Below, piece after piece: positions 45,841 to 57,361 of a DNA stretch of 64,000 nucleotides. Below the pieces are notes generated by a model. The model did no database searches. It had not been told where the DNA came from and worked only from the letters and a program-made list of their open reading frames with translations. Numbering within the stretch: position 1 is the stretch's first letter; each line of letters begins with the position of its first letter. Made by a program: the position numbers and the translations under genes. The stretch covers positions 97,154,117 to 97,218,116 of the forward strand of contig NC_039358.1 of NCBI RefSeq assembly GCF_003573695.1, given 5' to 3'. Origin of the DNA: Papaver somniferum (Eukaryota > Streptophyta > Magnoliopsida > Ranunculales > Papaveraceae).

Positions 45841-48800
45841 GAGGCACTCACCTAAGCGAAAAATACTAAAGAAAGCGCTACGTGATATGAATCTGCTCAA
45901 AATGGAATCTTATAGTTGGTCCAATTTATATCACTGACTAACGATGGTGCATCAAAAGCATTTGGAACAGAAGACAATCAAGAAAATGCATGAACAGAGA
46001 TAAGCAAATGATCAAAACAATGGAGCCCGGAGTTACAAAGTTATGGCTCTAAAGAATGATCATTTGTACCCGAATAAGGTCTAGAACTAAGGATTTTGCC
46101 AACAAAAGCTTACATGTCACATTTCTCCTAGAGCAATCTGACATCTAAGAGTTCTTAGACCCGAACTTGTCGACACCAACACCTTAATTCTTCTTTCAAA
46201 TCTTGAACGAACTCGTGTTTTTTTATGGAACATTCATACAAACTTGTGTAATCTTTCATACAAATTTTGTTAAATCGACTATCAGCTAATGCAGTGCTCC
46301 TAAGATGAACAATTTTTCCTTCTACATTTCCTGAAAACATAAAGCATATAAAGGATGCTTAAATATCAAAAATAAAAACAGATAAGCAAGAATCCAAGGC
46401 TTCTGCGCAACAGGGGAGAAGACCCATAGTAGCAGTAATAGAAAAATAGAAAAACAGGTGTAATGTGAAGCGGATAATTTGTTAGTGCTTAGGTAGAGAG
46501 AGCATAGGGAGACTTACGCAATTCTTTCCTGACCACCACCTTGAGACCCAGTACTGTAGAACATTGCAGTAGGTTTGACATCCAAAGATTGTGTTCTCCA
46601 TAGAACCCCTTTGCATCGAGCTTCCATAATTCTGAATTCGGTAAAGAACACAAAGATAAGCAGCTCATCATCAAAAACATCATTAGGAGTGGCAACAATA
46701 TTAGCAATAACAGCAGAAAACTAATAAGGGAGAAAATACTCTTAAAATTGATCAATATCAATTGGAAATCAATATAAACAGCAGAAAAACAGGGATCCGG
46801 AGGGTGACTATGGTGGTAGCCGGATTTTAGATTTAGCCATGACTAATTATGAAAAAAGAAAGAAAAGGAGTTAGCGATGTGGCACTACGACCGTAGAGAT
46901 GCGTGTAACATAAATTCTTCCATAAGACGTTACCCCCTTACGCTAGAACAGGTATTTATGAGGGCCTCAACATAGTCAAGTATTTGTGACGTGATATTAC
47001 ATGGCACCAGTTCTATAGATGATTGGTAATGCATTCATAGTATACCTGCCCACATTTAAAAAAATGAGCGACCATATTAAGTAAGCCTGACATCAAAATC
47101 ATATTAGGTAGTTACATGGCACGCAAATTTGCACTAACTTACATATTCTATACCTAAAGTTCACCAAATAAGGGATCACCGACAGATTCAATGACTTACA
47201 TCAATAACCTAAAAGAACTTCTCAACATATACTTCAGATGCTGTTCATAGACCTGCATAATCTAATCTACTCCCACAATGATCAGAAAACTGACACATAT
47301 AAGAGGCCTCTATTCCGCAAATATGACTAATATGGAAAAGTCAGCAGTTACCCAACGAAAATATTATCCCCAACTTGTTCAGCGAAACTATAATCTACTG
47401 GAAGAGAAAAAGACGGTAAAAATGGTGTAAAAACTTGTTTTGGGTATAATTTTGTACACACAAACAATCAAAACCAAGCCAAACCAAATGGTTCTTAGCT
47501 ATTAGCTCTCAATCAGGCTAAATTTTAATATACAATCAAATATGTGGCATCACTAAGTCAACAGAAGCTAACTTCTCAATAAAAACCCAATTACACCAAA
47601 TTAAAACCCAATGTGATATTGAAAAGAATTACAGATTAAAAATCTAGGGTTTCCACATGTTTACCTTGTTTTTCCATTCCTCTGCTTCGTCTTTGTAATT
47701 ATACTTTGCCTCCTAAATCAATGTTATAAACTTCGACTCCTAAATTTCCTGCAAACATCAACCACGTAAAGTAAACATAAATCAATCAAAAAGAGAAAAA
47801 AATAAAGATTTAAAAATTCTAGGGTTCCAAAATGATTTAAAAATAAATCCTGAATTTCCATAAGAAGCATCTTACTGGCGTAGCTTGTACAGTAAAAAAA
47901 AAAGGATCTGGATTACTTTGGTTTATGTAAACCGCGATACATGTCTCAAATCATAAACAAATAGAAGCAGAAGCTTTCTAATCACGTATATCAAACCACA
48001 CTTATGAAAATCTGTCAAAAATAAGAAATCAACAGCTTATTTAGCTGTATTGCAAAATGTTAAAATAAATAAACAGATCAATTGTCAATACAAACATCTT
48101 CAGCAAAGACAATACAAAGGTAGTTAAGAGTTTGAGAAATGAAGATAGCAGCTAGTGCGTAGCTACACACGGGTGTTTCTAGAAGGGTGCTCCGAATTTC
48201 TTGATGTTGTGTTTATCTTCGTTGTTGTTTCTACTTCCTCTCTATATTCACCTAGCTAGCAAAACGTAATACGTGGCTTTTGATCCACCAGTTCACATAA
48301 AATACACACCATTCACTCCAAAAACCATATTTAGCAAAAGATAAAAAACAAAGGCATAGAAATTAAATTCCAACGATATTATATTGAATCAACATCAACA
48401 CAATCACAAAGATTATATCGTCGCCAAAATCCGACATTGATGCCCTTAGTATGGGACAACTCTTTTCAGTCCCTTCCCATTTTCATCCCCAACTTCCTTA
48501 ACATTTATGTACATTTCTATTTTTTCTTTTTTGCTGAATACAACTGATGGGTGTAAATGGGATTTTTCATCAAAGAATATTACTTCAGCTGTGCAGAACA
48601 TAAAAAATTGGTCACCCCAAATTTTTCTTATTCAAACAGATTTCATTTGTTCGATGAAGTAGAACCATAATTTTGGATTACTACCATGCCTCCCAAAGTA
48701 ATATCTCCCATCCTAAAGGTCAAAAAGTAGATTCAAGGAACATGTCAAGCCATATACTGAAAATCTTCATCAAATTACTGTAGTTATACAGAAAGACTGA

Positions 48801-51435
48801 CATCACAATTGAATATTGAAAGTTTCTTTAAAACTTTGTCTAGACTTGCTTGATAGGAATGTCTTGTTTTACTCAAAGCGAATTTCTACAAATAAGACGT
48901 GCATTACGTAATAAAATATTACACATATTACCTTCCAGTTTGTTGCGAACAACAACTCAAAACTATGAAAACCATAGTTCTATGGTCTACTGGGAAAATA
49001 CCTTGAATACCCAATCTAGTAGTATACTGAGAATCGGGATATCCAGATGCTAATAAATAGTTACTTTCTTGCCATTTAATCATAATGCAGAATTTATAGG
49101 TTCCAAATTACTCTACCATTAACAGGATCTGACGGCAGCAAGCTCATCATGAGAAGAGGTCCACATTGATCTACAGAAACCCAGAGTTCCCTAGGTATTC
49201 TGACTGTATCTTCGTGCTGGCATACTGAGACAAATTTAATTAGCGAGATATATCTGGATAATACGTATAGTTAGTTAAGCTTACGAAAAAAATCAAGTAG
49301 ACTGGTTATAACTTATATCTGAGACACCCTCAATAACTGAGGGGACTTCAAAACTTGAAAAGGGTATAAAGGATGGGTAGCCTAATTAAAGTGCAGCCTC
49401 AGAACAATTCTTCTCTGAGCTGAGTATGCTATTACTGCTAGGATTTACCAATTGGTGTAAAAGCAAGCAACAACCACATGAATACAGTCTAAACAACACA
49501 AATAAAGAACAAATCGCAAAATGTTCCTCGTAACATCTCTATCATATACAACGATTACGCCACCATTCTTTCAAATGTACACATGTTAAAGAGTACAATA
49601 TATATCCTGTTGAATGTTATAGATTTTAGGTTTTCTTGAAATGTACAAAAGAACATATTCATGGATAACCCAAGGCAAAGACCATTACTTTTTTGTAACG
49701 GTAGCTACGGGCCGTACACTTCAATTCAGCGGTTCACGGTGCTCAACTTACTGAAGATAATTATCTTCCCTAATGGTTATGCAGTGTAAGGCTCACTTTG
49801 TGATGAAGATACTAATGAGCTGTGTCAACTCACTCCGTTGTGCGTTCTACATATATAATTGTGGACCATTCAACTGGATAAAGTAATACAGCTTAGAGAT
49901 ACATAAGAATCAGGCACCGGATGTAACTCTGAGACTTCAGGCATCTTCACAGAACGCCCTCTTTTACAGATACATCCTAGCAACACAATCTAAATAGAAA
50001 ACATGCACCCTAAAGAAAACAGAATATACCCCTGCATCACATTCTTTTTTGGTCAATCGAACCAATGCCTCTTGTACATTTTCCGCTAGTATGGGCTTTC
50101 TTCCAAACTCTAACGGTTTGAAGAATTTCAGTAAGCAAAGATTCTTACCCCGCATATTTTTCAATCCCATAGCCATACATATGAATTTATGGTGGCGCGT
50201 CAGGATCAATTTAGCCTGTCCCTCTTTGAGATCCAACTCCTGAAGATTACTACTTTCTACTAATTGAAATATTAACATACACCATGCAAGGCTTGCATTT
50301 CTCTCATTTACAATGTTTTATGGCAGTCTAGATAGAGAATCTGCATCCCCATTGGCCACCTAACAATCATAACTGCTACTTCCCAGCGATCCCCATCTTT
50401 AATAATTACTAAAATAATAATTTAAGTGACTCTCAAGTAAGATTCAGTATGAGATTAGTACCTGAAATCCCTTGCGCAATTGCCACATGAGCAAGCGTCA
50501 TTTTTCCGTTCATATCACCATTGAGTAATAGTTAGGAACCTAATAATCAAAATCCCACTTCGTAAGCGACTATTAAAACAGCCGATGAACTTAAAAAGTT
50601 TAAACTCAACAAAATAAATGACACACCAACTTGTAATCCTTATCAATTACCTGCATACGCTCATCAACATGAAAATCCCATTGTGTGTCTACCTGCAACA
50701 ATATTGTAGTTAGTGTTCTATAAGGAAAATTGAATATTTCTAAAGAAAACGCTTAAGGAAGGTTGTAAGCTAATAGTCTTCCAGAATAAAACTAAATTAC
50801 TTTCCCTGAAACAAAACGGAAACACGAAGCACAGATTAAATATAGACAAAACCAAGTCATTGTAGTCAATTCTACACGCCTTTACAATCAAATCTTCTAA
50901 AGTTAGAGAAATGATGCCTTACTTTCTACTAAGTTAAAGAATCACAAAACTACATGAAGAGTCATCAAATTTGTAACTTACCACTGTTCTCATAGTTAAT
51001 TTATCGTCATCGAGAACATGGCTTATGCTCCCCTATTAGCCTCTGAAGACCTGCAATAGTGTAAAATTCAAGACTTCGTTTTCAAAAATAAAATAAAATT
51101 GCATTAGGACCATGAGCTCTAGCCAAATGGTCTTTGGATATTCGAACTTACCTAAATTTGTCGGTGCAGAAGAAAGTCTTGAGCACAACTGATGATGCAG
51201 GGGCATAAGAAACCCATCAACAACATAAGGAAAAAAACTAGTCCGAAATTTTAGTAAGGACACATGATGTAATCATGTCTGGAGGACAAAGTATAAGGGT
51301 GGTGATACCTTCTGGATGAACATAATCAATCAACGAATAAATAGAGGAGTGGTGCAGTTAATTTCACATTTACACCATCCTTACAACTGAAGAAGAACCA
51401 TGCTTGTATCCTTGTGCCATCTTACTGGAGTAGTT
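44613..51435 (-). pseudogene. Exon-like remnants of an unidentified multi-exon protein gene, minus strand
   Basis: At least ten short blocks flanked by plausible splice sites carry protein-like frames in order on the minus strand. They include 51309-51435 (DGVNVKLTAPLLYLFVDYVH), 51152-51188 (VVLKTFFCTDKF), 50982-51050 (SHVLDDDKLTMRTV), 50651-50692 (VDTQWDFHVDERMQ) and 50462-50519 (GDMNGKMTLAHVAIAQGIS). Further blocks are 50149-50264 (ELDLKEGQAKLILTRHHK), 49105-49222 (PRELWVSVDQCGPLLMMSLL), about 46489-46640 (ELWKLDAKGFYGEHNL), 45394-45501 (ETIFVGLRRLFVVFENVW) and 44613-44722 (LYNAKILLQDPMEGLYSVLN). In-frame stops and phase breaks occur in several. The text faintly recalls a large subunit of the plant TPLATE endocytic complex (TASH3), but I cannot confirm it. 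It may still be transcribed as non-coding RNA. Confidence 0.45.
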
Positions 51436-52063
51436 CTGCATAAGCCTACGTGTATGAGATACACATTAAAAAAACTGAATCAGAATCTTTTTCCTAAACA
51501 GTATATTACTAACTCAAGACTATCCACATTCACAATTCTATAGTATTAGGTATATTACAACATTCATAAACAGGCTTGACAGCAAGTCCAAGGAAGACCT
51601 GAGCTTTAAGCTTATTAGGACTTTCCAAAGCAATTAGGTCAGTACCACAGTGTACGTAGAATATTGCCAGCTTTAATTATAATTATATAACAAACTAAAT
51701 TTTTAATAAACACAATTTCCTAAAAGACTTGAGCTTTGAGCTTATTAGGAATTGTCAAAGGAATCAGATGAGCATCATAGGATATGTAGAATGAGATAAA
51801 ACGCTAGACTTGTCCTCTCCAAATTGATCAACAAAATCGTCAAAATCACATAATTAAAATTAAGAATACGATTAAATAATAAAAATTAATTTACATCATC
51901 TATCTAAAATTATTGGTGAGACATTAAACAAATAAGAAGAAGATAATACCTGAATCTGATTTTGTTAAAGATTAGAGTTGAAGTTGAATAAGTAAATTTC
52001 CATTAACGGAAAGAACCGACCATGTTTTAGGTTTAGTGTAGTTCCTGTTTAATGGGTTCCATT

Positions 52064-52279
52064 CTATGAATTAATTAGCAATACAGTTTGATGGAGTCGT
52101 CGTTTCAAGCATTCTCCTTGATGGTATTGGGGTAGGGCGTGAAGCATCCGGAGGATGCGGCGGAGCTTCTTCTCCCCCTTCGTTGAGTTGATTCTAGTTC
52201 TCTCTCTAGATAGGTTCCTCATGCTTCGATTTCTTCTTCCTCCTTTTGTTGCAGAAATTAAACCTAAGGAGAAAGACAA
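52064..52279 (-). other. Possible 5' exon of the minus-strand transcript unit
   Basis: A minus-strand open frame of 71 residues, Arg/Lys-rich, with no recognised domain. It lies just left of the Harbinger-like element, and the sequence upstream of it resumes at 55693, so that element interrupts what may be a 5' leader. Coding status is doubtful. Confidence 0.25.
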
Positions 52280-52307
52280 TAAACGTGAAGATTGAAATCA
52301 ATTAATC

Positions 52308-52310
52308 TAA
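52308..52310 (+). repeat. Candidate 3-bp target duplication TAA, left
   Basis: TAA precedes TAGCCCGTTCG. Another TAA follows the right end at 55690-55692. Three bases are weak evidence alone but fit the PIF/Harbinger preference. Confidence 0.45.
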
Positions 52311-52594
52311 TAGCCCGTTCGTTTCAGGTAATTGGGAACCCAGTAATTGGATTCCAAGGGAATAGGCCCAATTTCCCTGAACCGAACGGCCCAAAAAAAT
52401 TTAGAATTGGATTGCTAAGGAATCCAATTCCCTCCTATGGGCTCTATTCTATTGCATTGGTGGGTGGGTGGAAAGGAATTTGATTCCGTAAAAAACAAAG
52501 GGAATTGAGCGAAAATTACGAATCTGTCCCTCTGAAAATCTGGTTTTCTTTTTTCATTTTACTGAATAACCATTCGTATAGGTACTGAAATCGA

Positions 52595-52772
52595 TCTGAG
52601 ATCGAGAGAGAAGAAGAGATCGAGATTTTCTAACCATCTGAGATCGAGAGAGAAGAAGAGATCGAGAGTTTCTAACCATTTCGTTCGATCTGAGATCGAG
52701 AGAGAAGAAGAGATCGAGAGTTTCTAACCATCTGAGATCCAGAGAGAAGAAGAGATCGAGAGAGAAGAATAA
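52595..52772 (+). repeat. Tandem repeat of ~42 bp (four copies)
   Basis: TCTGAGATCGAGAGAGAAGA starts copies at 52595, 52637, 52689 and 52731 (periods 42, 52, 42; the third interval carries about 10 extra bases). It is purine-rich on the plus strand, in the likely 5' leader of the element's gene. Confidence 0.85.
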
Positions 52773-54772
52773 AGAAACCACTGAAGAATGAGAGATGGAG
52801 AAATACGATGATTAGGTTAGGGTTTTAAATTCTCGTATTTTCTTTCTTCTCTATCTTTATGTAATTTCATTTTTTTTAACTGCTCGTTTTGTTAGGGTCT
52901 TGATTTCTTTTCAGTTTGTTGCAGGAATGATTGATTAAAAGACCAATTATCATCTCAATTGGATTTTCGGCTTTGTGATAATCGATCATCAACTCAGGAA
53001 CAATAATTTCTTCCACAAGAACTCTAACTTTCATTTTCAACAGTACCTATTTCTTCTTCTCCCGACTCAATCAACTACAGTATTATCAGCGTTTCCCTTT
53101 GATTCAACTAATAAGAACTTTCAAGGTATAATTCGTTCACCAATTTCATTTAAATTGATTTCGGTAATTTTTTAGTTTTATGATAAAATTAGCTTATGCA
53201 TGTGTATGTTGGGTTTATGATATAATCCATGAAATCATCTTTTAACTGTCTCTTGATTGTGTTATGTTTTTTTTTACTTACTGATCTAATTACAGCTTTA
53301 GTTTTTCGTTGGTTTTTGCCTTTAAAAGTTCTGGCTGCACTTTTAACTATTGAATCTAAATTTGTGTTAGATTATGAGTACATGTTTATGTTTAGTCTTT
53401 GATCGTAAAGTTGGCTATGATTACAAAATAAGCTTGTGTGTGAGAAGAATTTATTTGATGAATGGGCTAAGGTAATTTCAAACCATTATTAAATATATTC
53501 CTTTCTATTTAATTAGCTGTGTCTCTAATTTCTCCTCTAATGAGCATCTTCAGTGTCTAATAGATTCTTGTGTAATTTATTTTGTACCCTGTTTTGACAA
53601 TGAACACCATAATCTTCCATGCATTGGTTCCACATGGTTTGGTAACTTAGGTTAGGATGGGTCCTTGTTGGCTGTATTTGGAATTGAACATGTTGTTTAG
53701 TATCTCCACCCCCTTTGCTCTTTGCATTTGTGGGTTGTTGTTACCTTCTAATATGTGATTACCTTCTTATGTTACACCTGATGCATAACATGTAGTTCCA
53801 TAAAGTTAGCAGAGACAATTAGGAATGCTCACGTTCTTGTCACGACAAACTTGAATTATTTTGGTTAATTTAGAAAAAGGACTCTTAACAATACTTAGAA
53901 CTGCAGTTGTCAATCGTTGATGCAGATCAATTGCCACCTCTTTTTTGCCTTATGAGAGAGAGAGAATGTGTACTGAGGTGTTTACATTTGAATTATTATG
54001 GGTTTGGTATATCTTGATGTATCTCTGTGATTTGGGATTATCATTTTGGTAAAAAATTGCATTTGGTGATTTTGTCCTGTTTATATTACATGATGAGTAG
54101 TGATAGTTTATCAGAAATACTGTTATCTATTGTAACTGGTTTGCTAATGAAAAACGTAATACAACAATACACTACAGAGATAAGTAAGAAGTATCACCAT
54201 ATGAAGAATTGTCACAAGTATTTTTGGTTGAATAGACGGTGTATGTTTGGTTCCCAGTTTCAACTCAAGTTTTCTTTTGTGACTCAATCGGATCTGAAAT
54301 GGGTAATCCTCTTATCTGGTTTCAGCTCCATTCACTTGTGACCTAATCTGATTTCTTGTGATTGTTCTGCATTCTTCAGCTTTACTTAAAATAGTGTTTT
54401 GCTTGTGTATTATTGGCTGGTAGTCAAATGGAACAGTTCCTAATTCATACAATTATTGTTAGCTTAGAGTCTCTTCCGCCTCTTGATTTAAGTTGTAATT
54501 CTCCCACTGGTGTTGTTCCTAATCAAATGGGTAATCATAGAAATCCTGGATTGAATGACATGATTTAAAACTTGGGTGTTGAAATAGACAAGACTAGAAT
54601 AAAGTGTTATTAATTGTGTTCTGACCTTTCTAAATGGAATTAAGTCGCAGGCATTGGTCTAATATCTTTAGTTCTAGGTCTGCAACTCTCAGATTACTGC
54701 ACTGTTATTGCACTGATACTCAGTGCACTGTTTATTTTAACTGCACTGATACCCAATTTGTGGATTTTGCAG

Positions 54773-55345
54773 TCTCATCCAAGTATAAAGGGAGTGTATG
54801 GGAAAGTTTTTCCTCATTTGGACGCATTGGTTGAAATATTTGCTGAAGATAGAGCAAATGGTAAAGGAGCTGCTTCTTTAGCTGAAGAGTTGGAAGAGAT
54901 AGATAAAGAAGATGAGCAAGAAAGGGAGAACGAAACAAAACAGGAAACTGAACAAGAACAAAGTAACCAATCTGGATCAGTGGACGAAGCCAATAACAGT
55001 AATGATAAAGGTAGGAGGAGGAAGAGGGTTAGATCATCTTCTTTGGATGTTGTATCTGGTGAATCAAGTGGTGATTCGAATGGTCTTAATCTGATGGCTA
55101 ATTCTTTCAGCAAGTTTGTATCAGGCACTCTTTCACATTTTGAAGCAATTCGTAGTACATTGGCCCAAGAATCAGACACCAACAAACAGTTGTTTGAGGA
55201 GTTACAGAAGATTGATGGTCTTACTGATGATGATGTGATAGATGCTGCTTCGATTATACTTGATTCATCTACGAAGACCAAAATGTTTTTCGGGATGGAA
55301 GAAGGGAAGAGGGCTCACTATGTGAAGAATAGAATACTCAAGTAG
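54773..55345 (+). pseudogene. Terminal exon of a Harbinger-associated Myb/SANT-like protein
   Basis: After an acceptor at 54771-54772 the frame reads SHPSIKGVYGKVFPHLDALV and continues through an acidic Lys/Glu-rich linker with an RRRKRVR basic cluster. It ends with LFEELQKIDGLTDDDVIDAA and a stop at 55343-55345. This order (a SHPSIKG...FP block, a charged linker and an LFEEL...II helix) is typical of the C-terminal half of plant Myb/SANT-like proteins that partner PIF/Harbinger transposases. The N-terminal trihelix DNA-binding exons were not found upstream within the element, so the gene is truncated or an exon is too diverged to see. 191 codons remain open. Confidence 0.65.
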
Positions 55346-55689
55346 TAGTGAAAAAAAGAAGCTTCAGAAGATGGCAAGACCTCTTGATGACAAATCTAGG
55401 TTCAAATTTGTTTTGAAATTTAACTCTTCATACACAAGTGGAACAATAGTCATCCATGGTTCAAATTTGTTTTGAAATTTTGAATTCTTAAATTTTTGAG
55501 TTTTAGCTTTATTAGAAGTTTCAAGGATATTTAAGTAAATAATAGATTTGAATTACAATGGAATCCAATTATCCCAACCAAACAGATTTTGTTTTACCAT
55601 GTAATCCTTTTCTTGGAATCCAATTCTAGGAATTGGATTACCCTGTAATCCAATTCCTGAGGTTTGAAAAACTTGAACCGAACAAATAG

Positions 55690-56879
55690 TAAGAGAAAAC
55701 TGTATTCTAGAGACGAAAGAGGAGAGAGACTGTGTTTTGAGAGTTCTGCATGAATCTTTGTACGACACAAACAATAACCCTCCCATATTCCCGCACCGTA
55801 ACATAGCCTATCATTCCTGGCCGTCGAAGTCAAAACTCCATCCGGATATTTCCGGCCGCCGGATCATGGTCCCCGTTGAATCCTGACCATCTAATGATTC
55901 TCAAATCTAAGAGTCAAACACCACCTTTTGTTTTATTACAGTGATTCAGTGTTATTACATATAATTTACATTGTTATTGTTATAAACATAAAACGCCTCA
56001 TTGATCCCTCCAAACGCTACTGTTAGAGAAAAGTACAAATCTTTTCACAAAGATGGCGGATCAATCCCCGTCGAATGCGAACTTAAAATAATTTAACTAA
56101 GTGACCGGTGGGAATAACAATTGAATGGTGGGTGGTTTCGTGTCGTTTGAAACACTAAATTTTTTACTTATCCACTGCATAGAAAATAACTAAAAGAGGA
56201 AAAAAGAAATAAAAACATAAGCTGCTATTTGGAATAACAACATCTGAAATGCGGAAAAAAAAATCAAAATATACCATTAATTTTTACCTTGTTTTTAGTT
56301 TTTCTTTTCTCATTACCTAGGTGTCATCTTATGTGATCTTTATTTTTTGTATCTCCTTTCCCATATCAATATTGTTAAAATTGTTGACAGTGATCTCATT
56401 ACATTAAAAGCAACAATGGTGAGAGACTCAATTTTGATAAATTTTGATCATGTTCAGTAATGGTTTTATCTCATGGGTTATGATTCATATGTTTTCTATA
56501 TATCTTGGGTATTCATAATCGTGATCTTGGTGAAAGGTATTCATGTTTCTTGCAAAGAAATTCAAAATCCATATTCATATGAGTATCTTTTGCATTTTAT
56601 TGATGCTAATGATCTCTTCATCGCCTAATAAATTTCTTTCTCAAGCTGTTAGAACTTCTCTTGTTAAGGATCTTTGCAGAATAATGGTTTCTTTTCTTTA
56701 ATAGAGATATGGCTTTAGAAAATGTGATGTCTATTTGTCTTGTGTTGTCTACACTATCTATATGTCCAGTTTATATTGGTTATTTAGTATTGATGAGATA
56801 AACTCATGTGTTCTCTTTATATCGCACCTGTAATTGGTTTATTATGTTTAATGAATGGTGTAGCCACTGTCATAAACTT
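55690..56879. other. Intergenic, no gene recognised
   Basis: The first ~200 bp continue the GC-richer sequence interrupted by the Harbinger-like element and may be promoter or leader of the minus-strand unit. The remainder is AT-rich with no open frame of note. Confidence 0.4.
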
Positions 56880-57048
56880 ACATCTAATTTCCACCACCAA
56901 ACTTCCCCTTGTTCAGTCCAGAATTCCTGACTCTTTTTGGGTTGAAGCGTTGTCTATGAAAAATTAGATAGTCAACATATCACCATCAGCCTCCATTGGT
57001 TTCTTATCTCCTTTTCAGAAACTCTTTAACGACGTTCCCGATATAATT

Positions 57049-57061
57049 TCTTGGAGTCCTT
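57049..57061 (+). repeat. 13-bp target duplication, left copy
   Basis: TCTTGGAGTCCTT, repeated exactly at 57214-57226. Confidence 0.85.
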
Positions 57062-57213
57062 ATTTTCAAAATTAATAATAATTATTATTATTGTGTTTCG
57101 GTGCAATTTGTTGCTAGGCTCCCAACCCAACTCTCCGCTGATATTGTACCTAATTTTGATTATGATTAATTGAGGCCTTTGTGGCCTTTTTTTTAAAATA
57201 ATAATAATAATAA
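57062..57213 (+). mobile_element. Small retroposon (SINE-like) with (AAT)n tail
   Basis: 152 bp between exact 13-bp direct repeats, ending TTTTTTTTAAAATAATAATA and so on: an (AAT)n tail directly before the right duplication. A non-LTR retroposon fits the long target duplication and simple-repeat tail. No clear Pol III A and B boxes are seen, so it may be a 5'-truncated LINE rather than a SINE. Confidence 0.65.
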
Positions 57214-57226
57214 TCTTGGAGTCCTT
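57214..57226 (+). repeat. 13-bp target duplication, right copy
   Basis: Same TCTTGGAGTCCTT as 57049-57061. Confidence 0.85.
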
Positions 57227-57361
57227 TGGTTCTGCTTGCTATTCAGGTAGATCCATCTGTTAGCTCTACCCTTGAACTGGGTACGTAGTAAACATTATAT
57301 TTTTTTCGGCTACAACAACAAAAACAAGAATTGTCAATGCTTGGATCCAACAAATGGAAAA

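Larger units (their letters stand above)
52311..55689 (+). mobile_element. PIF/Harbinger-like DNA transposon derivative carrying only the Myb-type ORF
   Basis: The left end (TAGCCCGTTCGTTTCAGG, then AATTGG/GGAATCCAATT words) and the right end read backwards (CTATTTGTTCGGTTCAAG, then AATTGGATTAC...CCAATTC) form imperfect inverted repeats typical of Harbinger elements. TAA flanks both sides. The 3.4-kb interior contains the last exon of the element's Myb/SANT-type protein (54773-55345) and a 42-bp tandem repeat. I find no DDE transposase. It is probably a deletion derivative mobilised in trans. Confidence 0.7.
56880..57265 (+). pseudogene. Copia integrase fragment, interrupted by a small retroposon
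   Basis: The plus-strand translation RIPDSFWVEALSM...SASIGFLSPFQKLFNDVPD follows the end of the Copia integrase core, where families have W-EA...NRLP...SPFQKLFG..PDY. After removal of 57062-57213 plus one duplication copy, the text continues as NFLESFGSACYS, matching the family's F-LRVFGC-CY block. There are frame breaks and a stop. It is an old relic; the rest of pol is gone. Confidence 0.65.

Noticed and set aside
42860..52279. microRNA precursor or trans-acting siRNA locus
   Set aside because: I looked for known conserved miRNA and tasiARF words and saw none. The region is better explained as gene fragments and duplications.
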